Counted from the first letter of the stretch, positions 16,217-25,236 are shown. The stretch: 64,000 nucleotides of DNA from Actinacidiphila sp965342175 (GCF_965342175.1 NZ_CBDRBL010000008.1:68121-132120), one strand, 5' to 3'. Made by a program: numbers and translations. Notes: generated by a model not told the origin, from the sequence alone.

Positions 16217-17728
16217 TCACAGGAGCTCGCCCGCGCCCGCCTTCTCGGCCACGCGCACCAGGGTGCGGATGGCGGAGCCGGTGCCGCCCTTGGGGGTGTA
16301 GCCGAAGGGGCCCGACTCGTTGAAGGCGGGGCCCGCGATGTCCAGGTGGGCCCAGGTGATGCCCTCGCCGACGAACTCCTTGAGGAACAGGCCGGCCGCC
16401 AGGCCGCCGCCCATGCGCTCGCCCATGTTCGAGATGTCCGCGGTGGCGGAGTCCAGCGGCTTGCGCAGGTGCGTCGGCAGCGGCATCGGCCAGGACTGCT
16501 CGCCGACCTCGGTCGCGATCTCGTGCAGGGAGGTGCGGAAGGCGTCGTCGTTGGCCATGACGCCGAAGATGCGGTGGCCCAGGGCCAGCACCATGGCGCC
16601 GGTCAGGGTCGCCACGTCGATGATCGCGTCGGGCTTCTCCTCCGAGGCGCGGGTGATCGCGTCGGCCATCACCAGACGGCCCTCGGCGTCGGTGTTGAGC
16701 ACCTCGACGGTCTTGCCGCCGTACATCCGCAGCACGTCGCCGGGACGGGCGGCGCTGCCCGAGGGCATGTTCTCGGCGAGCGCCAGCCAGCCGGTGACGT
16801 TGACGGGAAGACCCAGGCGCGCGGCGGCGACCACGGTGGACAGCACGGCCGCGGCGCCGCTCATGTCGCACTTCATCGTCTCGTTGTGGCCGGCCGGCTT
16901 CAGGGAGATGCCGCCCGAGTCGTAGGTGATGCCCTTGCCGACCAGCGCCAGGTGCTTGGCGTTCCGGCCCTTGGCGCCCGTGTAGGCGATCTTCACCAGG
17001 CGGGGCGGGTTCGCCGAGCCCTGGCCGACGCCCATGATGCCGCCGTAGCCGCCCTTGACCAGCGCCTTCTCGTCCAGGACCTCGATCTTGAGGCCGTGCT
17101 CCTTGGCGGCCTCCTGCGCGACGGCGGCGAAGGACTTCGGGTGGAGGTCGTTCGGCGGCATGTTGATCAGGTCGCGGGCGCGGTTGACCTCGGCCGCGAT
17201 GACGGTGGCCCGCTCGACGGCGGCCTTGTGCGCCTTGTCCCGCGGCTTCGCGCCGACCAGCGCGACCTCGGCGACCGGCGCCTTGCCGTTGGACGACTGG
17301 TACGCGGTGTACGCGTACGCGCCGAGCAGGGCGCCCTCGGCGAGCGCCTGCACGGCGTCCGCGTCCTGCACCGGAAGGGCGTAGGCGGCCTTCTTCGACC
17401 CGGCCAGCGCGCGGGCGGCGGCGCCGGCGGCCTTGCGCAGCGCCTCGGTGTCGTAGGCGGCGCCGTCGGCGGGGCCCTCGCCGAGTCCGACGGCCAGCAC
17501 GACCGAGGACTTCAGGCCGTTCGGAGCGGGGAGCTTGGTCACCTCACCCTCAGCGCCGGAGGCACCCAGCGTCTCGAGCGTCGCGGCGAGCCGGCCGGAG
17601 AAGGCCTTGTCCACCGCCTCCGCCCCGGCGGCGACCTCGGGGCCCTTGGCTCCCTTGGTCACACCGACGACGACGGCGTCAGCGCGCAGCGCTGCCGCGG
17701 AGGAGGTGCTGAGAGTCAGTGCAGTCAC
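16217..17728 (-). CDS. pepA: Leucyl aminopeptidase (M17)
   Basis: Cytosolic di-zinc/manganese aminopeptidase releasing N-terminal residues from peptides. At 503 aa it has the usual two-domain build: a variable N-terminal domain and a catalytic C-terminal domain with VGKGITYDSGGISLKP (metal-binding lysine and aspartate) and the signature NTDAEGRLVMADAI near residues 343-356. The M17 fold is complete. Monocistronic, ending at a clear hairpin, divergently spaced by about 290 bases from the cobS stop. Confidence 0.96.
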   Translation of the reverse strand: MTALTLSTSSAAALRADAVVVGVTKGAKGPEVAAGAEAVDKAFSGRLAATLETLGASGAEGEVTKLPAPNGLKSSVVLAVGLGEGPADGAAYDTEALRKAAGAAARALAGSKKAAYALPVQDADAVQALAEGALLGAYAYTAYQSSNGKAPVAEVALVGAKPRDKAHKAAVERATVIAAEVNRARDLINMPPNDLHPKSFAAVAQEAAKEHGLKIEVLDEKALVKGGYGGIMGVGQGSANPPRLVKIAYTGAKGRNAKHLALVGKGITYDSGGISLKPAGHNETMKCDMSGAAAVLSTVVAAARLGLPVNVTGWLALAENMPSGSAARPGDVLRMYGGKTVEVLNTDAEGRLVMADAITRASEEKPDAIIDVATLTGAMVLALGHRIFGVMANDDAFRTSLHEIATEVGEQSWPMPLPTHLRKPLDSATADISNMGERMGGGLAAGLFLKEFVGEGITWAHLDIAGPAFNESGPFGYTPKGGTGSAIRTLVRVAEKAGAGELL

Positions 17729-18014
17729 GGTGATGCGGATCCTGTTCCTTCGGGGTCCAATACTTGACGCCGGACTCCGTCCGGCTCCCCATGGTGTCCC
17801 GCTGCCGGGCGTCTTTCGCGGCGACGGGACGGGGGTACAGCATCGACCTTACGCTCACTGCTGTCACTTGCGCCCACGGCCTGCGCCGATGGCGGCGAAG
17901 GCTGGGGTTTTCCCTTGGCGGCGCGCCCGCGCGGCCTCCCCCACCGGACGCCGCCGCCCGGTGCTGCGGCGGGAGTTGGGGTACGCCGGCGCCGCGCAGG
18001 GTCGCCGCCGGCTC

Positions 18015-18878
18015 TCAGCCCACGGTCAGCACCAGCAGCGCGGTCGTCGCCGCGGTCTCGCACAACGCGCCGAAGACGTCACCGGTGACGCCGCCCAGGC
18101 GCCGGCGGCACCGCCGCAGGAGCACTTCCGCGGACGCCAGCGCCAGCACCGCCGCCGCCGAGCAGCGCACCGCGTCCGGCAGGCCGAAGGCGGCCCCGCA
18201 GGCGGCGCAGAGGGCCACTGTCAGCGCTGCGACCGCCCAGGCGGCACGGGCGGGCACGGCGCCGGCCACGGCCGCGCCGAGGCCGCCCGGCCGGGCCGGG
18301 GGCACAGCGCTGCGGCAGGCCAGCGTCATCGCGGCGCGGGCGGTGAACCCGGCCAAGGCGGCGGCCACCGCGCCCCTGGTCCAGGAGTGGCCGTACAGCT
18401 CGGCGAGCGCCGCGACCTGGGCCAGCAGGACGAGGACGAGGGTGAGCACGCCGAAGGGCCCGATGTCGGACTGCTTCATGACGCGCAGCGCGTCCTCGGC
18501 GGGCTTGCCGCTGCCCAGGCCGTCGGCGGTGTCGGCGAGCCCGTCCAGGTGCAGTCCGCGGGTCAGGGCGGCCGGAACGGCGGCGCTCGCGACCGCGGCG
18601 AGCAGCGGCCCCGCACCCAGGAGCAGCAGCAGGCCGCCGGCCGCCGCCGCGCACGCTCCGACGACCAGTCCGGCCAGCGGCGCCCAGAGCATCCCGGCAC
18701 GGGCCGCCGGGCGGTCCCAGCGGCCCACCCGGACCCGCAGCACCGTCAGCGTGCCGAAGGCGAAGCGCAGTCCGTCTGCCGCCGTCACCGCCGTTGTCGC
18801 GGCGGGAGCGGGCAGGGGCGGGGAGCCGGGGACCGGGTCGGGTCCGAGAGCAGGGCCGGAGCCGGGGTCGGCGGTCAT
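18015..18878 (-). CDS. cobS: Adenosylcobinamide-GDP ribazoletransferase (cobalamin synthase)
   Basis: Joins adenosylcobinamide-GDP to alpha-ribazole in the membrane, the last step of the cobalamin nucleotide loop. 287 aa from ATG 18878. FAFGTLTVLRVRVG near residue 34 is the family N-terminal helix, and RGLHLDGLADTADGLGSG (with the conserved Asp-rich DGLADTADG) plus VMKQSDIGPFGVL are the CobS signature. Five to seven hydrophobic helices follow. It lies with cobT and cobU within 4 kb but is separated from them by an opposite-strand membrane gene, so the three are not one operon. Confidence 0.94.
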   Translation of the reverse strand: MTADPGSGPALGPDPVPGSPPLPAPAATTAVTAADGLRFAFGTLTVLRVRVGRWDRPAARAGMLWAPLAGLVVGACAAAAGGLLLLLGAGPLLAAVASAAVPAALTRGLHLDGLADTADGLGSGKPAEDALRVMKQSDIGPFGVLTLVLVLLAQVAALAELYGHSWTRGAVAAALAGFTARAAMTLACRSAVPPARPGGLGAAVAGAVPARAAWAVAALTVALCAACGAAFGLPDAVRCSAAAVLALASAEVLLRRCRRRLGGVTGDVFGALCETAATTALLVLTVG

Positions 18879-18947
18879 GGTCCGCAGGGTAACCGCCGAG
18901 CCGGAACCGTATAGTGCCGCGTACGGGGCGAATACGGAGCAATCGGC

Positions 18948-19685
18948 ATGAGTGACTGGTGGTACCGCAACATCATCGAGCCGGGAAAGCTGCCGCTGCT
19001 CCTCGCCCTGGGCGCGTTCGTGCTGACCTTCCTGGTCACCCGGGTGATCACGCGTCTCATCCGGGCCGGCAGGGGCCCCTTCCGCAACCTCTCCTCCGGC
19101 GGCACCCACATCCACCACGTGGTGCCCGGGATCATCCTCATGACGATCGGTGGCTTCGGGGGCGTGGCCAGCGCCTCACGGGGATTCGGCGCCTACCTCT
19201 CGGCGGTCCTGTTCGGCGCCGGAGCGGGCCTCGTGCTCGACGAGTTCGCGCTCGTGCTCTACCTCGACGACGTGTACTGGAGTGATCGCGGCCGCAAGAG
19301 CGTCGAGGCCGTCGTCGTCACTTTCTCCGTCGTCCTGATGATGCTCTGCGGCCTGGTCCCCTTCGGCGTCGACGCGATCACCCCGGACGAGCAGCAGAAC
19401 CGCGTCTCGGTGATCCTCACGATCGCCGTCAACTTCCTGTTCGTCCTCGTCGCCCTCGTCAAGGGCAAGCTGCGTTCGGCTGTTCTCGGTGTCTTCGTGC
19501 CGTTCGTCGCCTTGTACGCCGCTCTGCGGTTGGCGCGTCCCGATTCGTTGTGGGCCGAGCGGGTCTATGCGCGCAGGCCGCGGACGGCTCGGCGGGCCGA
19601 GGCGCGTGCGGCGCGACATGACGCGCGGTGGGCGGTGCCGTTGCGGCGCGTGCAGGACTGGATCGGTGGTTTCCGTGAGCATTGA
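18948..19685 (+). CDS. Conserved integral membrane protein, function unknown
   Basis: 245 aa, ATG 18948. Helices are visible at about 14-35, 57-75, 80-103, 123-142 and 155-178. A GGTHIHHVVPGI motif lies between the first two, and LDEFALVLYLDDVYW, rich in Asp and aromatic residues, follows helix 3. The C-terminus is a basic arginine-rich tail. The paired histidines and acidic residues near the membrane recall a metal or small-molecule site, but I know no family function. It is divergent from cobS and convergent with cobT, so only location links it with cobalamin. Confidence 0.8.
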   Translation: MSDWWYRNIIEPGKLPLLLALGAFVLTFLVTRVITRLIRAGRGPFRNLSSGGTHIHHVVPGIILMTIGGFGGVASASRGFGAYLSAVLFGAGAGLVLDEFALVLYLDDVYWSDRGRKSVEAVVVTFSVVLMMLCGLVPFGVDAITPDEQQNRVSVILTIAVNFLFVLVALVKGKLRSAVLGVFVPFVALYAALRLARPDSLWAERVYARRPRTARRAEARAARHDARWAVPLRRVQDWIGGFREH

Positions 19686-19730
19686 GCGGGAGCCGGGCGC
19701 GGCGCGCCGCCCGGCCCGGCGGGCGGCGCG

Positions 19731-20774
19731 TCAGTGACGTTCGGGGAGCTCCGCCGACAGGGCGGCCGCCGCCTTCAGCAGGGGAAGCGCCAGCAGCGCC
19801 CCGGTGCCCTCACCCACCGTCACCTTCTGATCCAGCAGCGGCTCGATGGAGAGCCGGTCCAGCGCTTTGGTCTGCGCCGGCTCACCGCTGGCCTGCCCGG
19901 CCAGCCACCAGTCCGGAGCCCGGAAGGCGATCCGCTGCGCGACCAGCGCGCACGCCGCCGACACCACGCCGTCCAGCACCACCGGAAGCTTCCGCACCGA
20001 GGCCTGCAGCAGGAAACCGGTGATCGCCGCCATGTCGGCGCCGCCGACCGCCGCCAGCAGCTCCAACTGGTCGCCCAGCACGGGCCTGGCCCGGCGCAAC
20101 GCGTCACGGATCGCCGCGCACTTGCGCATCCAGGCGATGTCGTCGATGCCCGAACCGCGGCCGGTCACCACCGAGGCGTCCGTGCCGCACAGCGCCGCGA
20201 TCAGCACCCCGGCCACCGTGGTGCCGCCGACGCTGAGATCACCGAGAAGCACCAGATCCGTGCCGGAGTCCGCCTCCTCGTCCGCGACGGCCATGCCGGC
20301 CCGGAACGCCGCCTCGGCCTCCTCGGCCGTCAGCGCGTCCTCCAGGTCGATCCGGCCGGAGCCGCGCCGCACCCGGTGCGCCGTCACGTCGGCGGGCAGC
20401 TCGTCGGCCTGGACGTCCACGCCCATGTCCACCACCCGGACCACGGCACCGTGCTGACGGGCGAGCACATTGACCGGTGAGGCCCCGTCCAGGACCCGCC
20501 GCACCAACTCCACAGCGGTGCCCTCCGCGCGGGCCGACACCTTCAGCGCCGCCACCCCGTGATCCGCGGCGAAGAGCACCACCTTGGGGCGCTCGATGGG
20601 GCGTACGGTCGCCGTGCCCTGGGCCGCCGCCAGCCAGTCGGCCAGCTCCGCCAGCCCGCCCAGCGCGCTCGCCGGGCGAACCAGCCGCTGCCAACGGTCG
20701 TGTGCGTCGCGGCGCACACCGGCGTCCGGGCGCTCCACCAGGGTCGCGAAGTCATCGAGGTTCAGACCGCTCAC
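19731..20774 (-). CDS. cobT: Nicotinate-nucleotide-dimethylbenzimidazole phosphoribosyltransferase
   Basis: Makes alpha-ribazole phosphate from dimethylbenzimidazole and nicotinate mononucleotide. 347 aa from GTG 20774 (SGLNLDDFATLVERPD). That start is set by similarity; no strong ribosome site precedes it and GTG 20786 is an alternative. Family blocks: LFAADHGVAALKVSA, LLGDLSVGGTTVAGVLIAAL (normally GE; here GD), TGRGSGIDD, and the C-terminal VGEGTGALLALPLL with the catalytic glutamate (about residue 322). Stop falls 45 bases from the convergent membrane gene. It runs in the same direction as the cobU fusion just upstream. Confidence 0.93.
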   Translation of the reverse strand: MSGLNLDDFATLVERPDAGVRRDAHDRWQRLVRPASALGGLAELADWLAAAQGTATVRPIERPKVVLFAADHGVAALKVSARAEGTAVELVRRVLDGASPVNVLARQHGAVVRVVDMGVDVQADELPADVTAHRVRRGSGRIDLEDALTAEEAEAAFRAGMAVADEEADSGTDLVLLGDLSVGGTTVAGVLIAALCGTDASVVTGRGSGIDDIAWMRKCAAIRDALRRARPVLGDQLELLAAVGGADMAAITGFLLQASVRKLPVVLDGVVSAACALVAQRIAFRAPDWWLAGQASGEPAQTKALDRLSIEPLLDQKVTVGEGTGALLALPLLKAAAALSAELPERH

Positions 20775-20933
20775 GGGGTCGAACACTACCGGGGCACGGC
20801 ACTCGCGGCCGCCCCAGAACGCCGTCCCGCCCCACGGGCCGTCGGCCACGGGGCGGTACGCGGGCGGTGGGCGGCCGGGGGCGCCCGCAGGCCGGGCGCT
20901 CGGGCGGGAGGGCGGGGGCACCGCCGGCCGAGG

Positions 20934-22136
20934 TCAGCCGCGCAGCGCCAGCACCTGTCCCGCGACCACCAGCACCACGTGCTCGGACTCCTCGGCCAGC
21001 GCGACGTTCAGCCGCCCCAGCTCGTCCCGGAACCTGCGCCCGCTGGCCGTGGCCGGCACGACCCCGGAGCCGACCTCGTTGCTGACCGCCACGACCGTGC
21101 GGCGGGTCGCCCGCCAGGCCGCCGCCAGCTCCGTGACGCGGCGGCGCAGTTCTCGCTCGGCGCCCTGCGCCCACCGTTCGTCGTCCCACGCGCCCAGTTC
21201 GTCCATGGTGTGCGTCAGCCACAGCGACAGGCAGTCGATCAGCAGCGCCCGCCCGTCCCCCTCGGCCAGCAGCGGCACCAGGTCGCAGGTCTCCACCGTC
21301 TGCCAGGACGGCGGACGCCGCTCCTGGTGCAGCGCCACCCGCTCCGCCCACTCGGCGTCACCGCCCCGGGTCCCGCCGGTGGCCGCGTACACCACACCGG
21401 GGAAGCCCATGAGCCGCCGCTCGGCCTCCACCGACTTTCCCGAACGCGCTCCGCCCAGCACCAGGGTGCGCCGCGGCACGTCGGGCACCTCGTGGAGGTC
21501 GCCCACCGTCAGTGTCGTGCCGTCCGGCACCGCCCGTACGCCGAGCGGGGCCAGGCGCCGCCGCAGTTGCGGGCCGGGGTGGACACGGTGGTCGAGGTGG
21601 AGGGCGACGACGTCGGTGGTGTGCCCGACCGCCCCGGCCGCGCGCAGCCGCGCCAGCGCCTCCGGCCGGCCCACGGCGTCCAGCAGCACCAGGTCATACG
21701 GCTCCATGGCCTCGGGCAGCCCTGCGGGCGCGCACTGCGGCGGCAGGTACAGCAGGCGCTCGCCGTCCGGGCCCGTCACCTCGTACCCGGAGCCGGGCGC
21801 GTCGAGCGGCACCGACCGCACCCGGTGCCCGGTCAGCAGGGTGATCTCCTGCCCCGGCGCGAGCCGGCCCGGCGCGGGCAGACCCGCCGGGATCTCCACG
21901 GCAGGCCCGTCGTGCGGGTGCGACAGCAGCACCTGGCGGACCGCGGCGAGGGAGTGGCCGGAGCGCGCCGCCGTGAACGCGAGACCCGGCGTCAGGTCGA
22001 GCAGCAGGACCCCGTCCACCAGCAGCGAGGTCGCAGCCCGTGCGTGGGCGCCCACCGCCGTCGCGCACGCGGCGCACGGGCAGCCGGGGAGGGGCAGGCC
22101 GTCGGGGCCCCCGGTGCCGAGCAGAGTCAGTTCCAC
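20934..22136 (-). CDS. cobU: Metallo-beta-lactamase-like domain fused to CobU (adenosylcobinamide kinase/guanylyltransferase)
   Basis: 400 aa. Residues 224-400 are CobU: Walker A GGARSGKSVEAERRL (228-242), then the RRPPSWQTVE guanylylation region and LLIDCLSLWLTH, ending with VSNEVGSGVVPATASGRRFRDELGRLN. This half phosphorylates adenosylcobinamide and attaches GMP. Residues 1-215 form a beta-lactamase-like fold (MELTLLGTGGPDGLPLPGCPC at the start). Its metal site is degraded: the usual HxHxDH is SHPHDG (His73, His75), though ALHLDH (His180, Asp182, His183) remains. I recall this fusion in other Streptomyces; the front domain has no known role. Confidence 0.9.
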   Translation of the reverse strand: MELTLLGTGGPDGLPLPGCPCAACATAVGAHARAATSLLVDGVLLLDLTPGLAFTAARSGHSLAAVRQVLLSHPHDGPAVEIPAGLPAPGRLAPGQEITLLTGHRVRSVPLDAPGSGYEVTGPDGERLLYLPPQCAPAGLPEAMEPYDLVLLDAVGRPEALARLRAAGAVGHTTDVVALHLDHRVHPGPQLRRRLAPLGVRAVPDGTTLTVGDLHEVPDVPRRTLVLGGARSGKSVEAERRLMGFPGVVYAATGGTRGGDAEWAERVALHQERRPPSWQTVETCDLVPLLAEGDGRALLIDCLSLWLTHTMDELGAWDDERWAQGAERELRRRVTELAAAWRATRRTVVAVSNEVGSGVVPATASGRRFRDELGRLNVALAEESEHVVLVVAGQVLALRG

Positions 22137-22205
22137 GTGCAGATCCTCTCGCGTCCGCGCACGCTACGCTGCCGGGCAGGCACCCCCAGGGACGAGGAGA
22201 CGGAC

Positions 22206-22412
22206 ATGGCGTGGACGTGGCGTTTCGAGAAGGCCGACGGCACGGAGGTCACCCCCGCGGTCGAGCCCGAGGAGTTCACGACGCAAGGTGACGCCGAGTC
22301 ATGGATCGGCGAGGTCTGGAAGGACCTCCTCCAGGGCGGCGCCGACCAGGTCCACCTCTTCGACGACGGCACGAAGGTCTACGGCCCGATGAGCCTGCAC
22401 GCCGACGAGTAG
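22206..22412 (+). CDS. Small conserved actinobacterial protein
   Basis: 68 aa, acidic, start ATG 22206 behind GAGGAGA. Sequence is MAWTWRFEKADGTEV at the start, QGDAESWIGEVWKDLL in the middle and VHLFDDGTKVYGPMSL near the end, which predicts a small beta-alpha-beta fold. It is conserved among Streptomyces and other Actinobacteria as a hypothetical protein. It stands alone between the divergent cobU fusion and the convergent protease gene; nothing points to a function. Confidence 0.85.
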   Translation: MAWTWRFEKADGTEVTPAVEPEEFTTQGDAESWIGEVWKDLLQGGADQVHLFDDGTKVYGPMSLHADE

Positions 22413-22463
22413 AGCCCGTGCCGCCTGCGGCCGCGAGAGCCGGCGGCCGCACCGTACCGGAAG

Positions 22464-22501
22464 CCGGGCCGCGAGGGACGCGAACGTCCCACGCGGCCCG
22501 G
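22464..22501. terminator. Convergent terminator, small gene / HtrA-like protease
   Basis: 17-base arms (22464-22480 and 22485-22501) with one mismatch and a 4-base loop. Confidence 0.75.
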
Positions 22502-22524
22502 CCCCGGTCGTACGAGCGGGCCCC

Positions 22525-23619
22525 CTACGAGAGTTGCCCCAGGGTGACCTTGACGGTCTTCTGACCGCTGCCGCGCTGGAAGGTGACGTCCACGGTGTCC
22601 CCGGGGGCGTGCTGCACCAGGGCCTCGGACAGGGACTGCAAGGTGGTGATGTCGTCGTTGCCGACCCGGACGATGACGTCCCCCGGCCTGATGCCGGCCT
22701 TCTCCGCCGCGCCGCCCCTGGTGACCTCGACGACGCCCACCCCGGCGGGCTGGAAGTCCTCGTCGAGGACGGTGCGCGCGACGATGTCCAGTGCCGCGCG
22801 GCCGGAGTCGACGACCTTGCCGTGCTCGATGATCTGGTCCGCGATGCGGGTGACGGTCGCCGAGGGGATGGCGAAGCCGATGCCCGGCGCTGAGGAGTCG
22901 CCCATGGTGGGGTTGACCGCGGCGAGCGTCGGGATCCCGATGACCTGGCCGGAGAGGTTGACCAGCGCACCGCCGCTGTTGCCCGGGTTGATGGGCGCCG
23001 AGGTCTGCACGAGGTCGGCCAGGGTGGCGCCCGCGGCGCCCCCGGGCCCGCTCTCGCTGACCGTGCGGTCGACGGCCGAGACGATGCCCTGTGTGACGCT
23101 GCTGTTCAGGCCGAGCGGGCTGCCCATGGCGAGCACGATCTGCCCGACCTCGACGTCGTGGGAGCTGCCGAAGGTCGCCGCACGCAGCCCGCTCGGCGGG
23201 TCGTCGAGTTCGATGACGGCGAGGTCCATCTCGGGGTAGGAGGCCACGAGCCGCCCCTTGTGCGGGGTGTCGCTGTTGGCGAGGGTGACCTCGAAGGTGT
23301 CCGCGTCGCCGACGACATGGGCGTTGGTGACGATGTGGCCCTTGGTGTCGTAGACGATGCCGGAGCCGAGCCCCTCGGACGTGTTGATCTGGACGACGGA
23401 CGGCAGCACCGCCTTGACCACCTGCTGGTAGGCGCGCTCCAGATCGCGGGCGCCGGCCGCCTCGGTGGCGGGTGCGGGCGCCGAGGACGCCGCGCTGGGG
23501 GCGGGGGAGTCCCCCGTGCATCCGGCGGTCAGGCCTCCGCAGCACGCGACGGCCAGCAGCAGGGCCGCCGCCCGGGGCGCCGCCGTCGGCCGCCATGGGT
23601 TCCGCTTCGTATCGCGCAT
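22525..23619 (-). CDS. HtrA-like S1C serine protease, lipoprotein
   Basis: 364 aa. A lipoprotein signal precedes Cys34 (lipobox LTAGC); a short Ser/Ala/Pro tether leads to a trypsin-like domain with triad His101 (TNAHVV), Asp132 (EMDLAVIEL) and Ser215 (NPGNSGGAL). One PDZ domain fills about 270-360 (GGAAEKAGIRPGDVIVRVGND). It should sit on the outer face of the membrane and handle misfolded or damaged envelope proteins. No good ribosome site is visible before ATG 23619. It lies 49 bases from the methyltransferase gene, same strand, possibly with its own promoter. Confidence 0.93.
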   Translation of the reverse strand: MRDTKRNPWRPTAAPRAAALLLAVACCGGLTAGCTGDSPAPSAASSAPAPATEAAGARDLERAYQQVVKAVLPSVVQINTSEGLGSGIVYDTKGHIVTNAHVVGDADTFEVTLANSDTPHKGRLVASYPEMDLAVIELDDPPSGLRAATFGSSHDVEVGQIVLAMGSPLGLNSSVTQGIVSAVDRTVSESGPGGAAGATLADLVQTSAPINPGNSGGALVNLSGQVIGIPTLAAVNPTMGDSSAPGIGFAIPSATVTRIADQIIEHGKVVDSGRAALDIVARTVLDEDFQPAGVGVVEVTRGGAAEKAGIRPGDVIVRVGNDDITTLQSLSEALVQHAPGDTVDVTFQRGSGQKTVKVTLGQLS

Positions 23620-23668
23620 GACCGAAGTGTCGCGTTCGCAGCACCCCGTCCCCGGTATCCCGCCCCGG

Positions 23669-24454
23669 TCAGTCCCGTACGCCGCACAGATGCAGCAGTG
23701 CCGCGACTGCCCGGTAGGGGTCGGTGCGCCCGGCCAGCTCCTCCGCGGCCAGCAGTTCGTCCGGGACGCCGTCCACGGCGTCGTCCGGGGCCGTGTCGGT
23801 GAAGACGCGCACCCCGTACCAGGCGTGCAGCGGCGCGCCGATGGCACTGAGGGTCGTCGTCAGGTCCGCGCGCCGGTCGGCGCGGGCGGGCAGCCCCAGC
23901 CGGTTGGTGTACGTGTCGCCCGCGAAGGCGGCCAGCGCCGCGGCCCAGTCGCCCTGCAGCGCGGGCCGCATCGCCAGGGCGTCGGCGTTGCGCACCAGCA
24001 GCGACAGCAGCCCGCCGGGGGCCAGTACCCGGGCGAGCCCGGCGACCATGGCGTCCGGCTCGGGCAGGTACATCAGCACGCCGTGGCAGAGCACCACGTC
24101 GAAGGTTCCGGGCCCGAAGTGCCGGCCTGCCTCCCGGCCGTCGCCCTCGATGAGGGTGATCCGCTCGCGTATGCCCTCGGGCTCGGCGGCGACGGCCTCA
24201 CACAGGACGCCCGCCATCTCGGGATCGGCCTCCAGGCCGGTGATCAGGTGACCGGCGCGGGCGAGCCGCAGGGCCTGGGTGCCCTGGCCGGGGCCGACGT
24301 CGAGGATCCTGAGCCGGCGCCCGACGGGGAAGCGCGCGGTGATCTGCTCGTCGAGCTGGCGCGCGACCAGCTCCTGGCGCACGGTGTTCCGGAGTCCGCC
24401 CAGCAGGTCCAGCCACGAGCCGGCGGCGCCGGCGAAGGCGCCGTTCCCGTTCAG
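23669..24454 (-). CDS. Class I SAM-dependent methyltransferase
   Basis: 261 aa if it starts with CTG at 24454. Motif I is ILDVGPGQGTQALRLA (about 50-65), the acidic end of strand 2 is GLEADPEM, and FDVVLCHGVLMYLPEPDAM is motif IV. Homology seems to begin before the first in-frame GTG (codon 25), because WLDLLGGLRNTVRQELVARQL looks like the family N-terminus. No ATG or GTG lies between the upstream stop codons and it. The CTG overlaps the TGA of the DUF3043 gene (CTGA), suggesting translational coupling. Substrate unknown. Confidence 0.8.
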   Translation of the reverse strand: MNGNGAFAGAAGSWLDLLGGLRNTVRQELVARQLDEQITARFPVGRRLRILDVGPGQGTQALRLARAGHLITGLEADPEMAGVLCEAVAAEPEGIRERITLIEGDGREAGRHFGPGTFDVVLCHGVLMYLPEPDAMVAGLARVLAPGGLLSLLVRNADALAMRPALQGDWAAALAAFAGDTYTNRLGLPARADRRADLTTTLSAIGAPLHAWYGVRVFTDTAPDDAVDGVPDELLAAEELAGRTDPYRAVAALLHLCGVRD

Positions 24455-25041
24455 GGCTTGGTACCGCGCTTGACCTGCGGCTTCGGCAGGCGCAGTCGGC
24501 GCATCTGGAGGGTCCGCATGAGGGCGTAGGCCACCGCGCCCTTGGTGGGCTTGTCCGGGAAGCGCTTCGCCAGCTCGCGGCGGAGCAGGAAACCGGTGAC
24601 GACGGAGTCGATGACGATCAGCACGATCACCACCAGCCACAGCAGCAGCGAGAGGTTCTGCAGGGCGGGGTTGCGGAGCATGCTGAGCACGAGGATGACC
24701 ACGGCGAGCGGCAGGAAGAACTCCGCCACCCGGAACCGCGAGTCCACGTAGTCGCGGGCGAACTTGCGCACCGGGCCCCTGTCGCGGGCGGGCAGGTAGC
24801 GCTCGTCGCCGTTCATCAGCGCCTCGCGCTGCTTGGCGAGGTCGGCGCGCCGGGCCTCACGGGCCTGCTTCGCGGCGGCCTTGGGGTCGGCGGGCGTGGC
24901 CACCGCCCTGCGGCGCTGCGTCTGGGCCTCGCTGCGCTTGGGGGTGGGGCGGCCCTTGGGCGCCTGCGGATCGCGGGGCCGCTGGTCCTCCACCATGGTG
25001 GTGGACGCGGCCTGCTCGTTTTGAGAACGACGTCGGAACAC
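24451..25041 (-). CDS. DUF3043 membrane protein
   Basis: 196 aa from GTG 25041 with GGAGG 3-7 bases upstream (MFRRRSQNEQ). The basic N-terminal 70 residues (KGRPTPKRSEAQTQRRR then KAAAKQAREARRADLAKQREAL) precede RYLPARDRGPVRKFARDYVDSR, the DUF3043 signature. Two helices follow (about 105-122 and 131-150, VAEFFLPLAVVILVLSML and LLWLVVIVLIVIDSVV) and a basic tail. Actinobacterial family of unknown role, here coupled to the methyltransferase and divergent from pspA. Confidence 0.88.
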   Translation of the reverse strand: MFRRRSQNEQAASTTMVEDQRPRDPQAPKGRPTPKRSEAQTQRRRAVATPADPKAAAKQAREARRADLAKQREALMNGDERYLPARDRGPVRKFARDYVDSRFRVAEFFLPLAVVILVLSMLRNPALQNLSLLLWLVVIVLIVIDSVVTGFLLRRELAKRFPDKPTKGAVAYALMRTLQMRRLRLPKPQVKRGTKP

Positions 25042-25164
25042 GCCTCCAAGGTTACGTGCTCGCCGACTCGACCCCCAGCCCCTCACCTACTCCCTGGGCC
25101 GGAGGTCATCGAACTGTGATCGTTCCTGAGGAGGAGCGTATCCGGGGCAGAACAGTGGGGTAAT

Positions 25165-25191
25165 GGAACCAGGCCCCGTACTGTGGGGTCT
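25165..25191 (+). promoter_or_regulatory. Possible ECF-sigma promoter of pspA
   Basis: GGAAC (25165-25169) and GTCT (25188-25191) with an 18-base gap, about 45 bases before pspA. It resembles envelope-stress (SigE-type) promoters, though the gap is on the long side. Confidence 0.3.
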
Positions 25192-25236
25192 GTAGAGGTG
25201 TGCCGGCGAGCTGAATGAAGGGGGCGCGCGAGGCCC

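Noticed and set aside
18879..18947. Cobalamin riboswitch near cobS, cobT and cobU.
   Set aside because: No B12-box or long structured leader can be found before any of the three genes; the gaps are too short.
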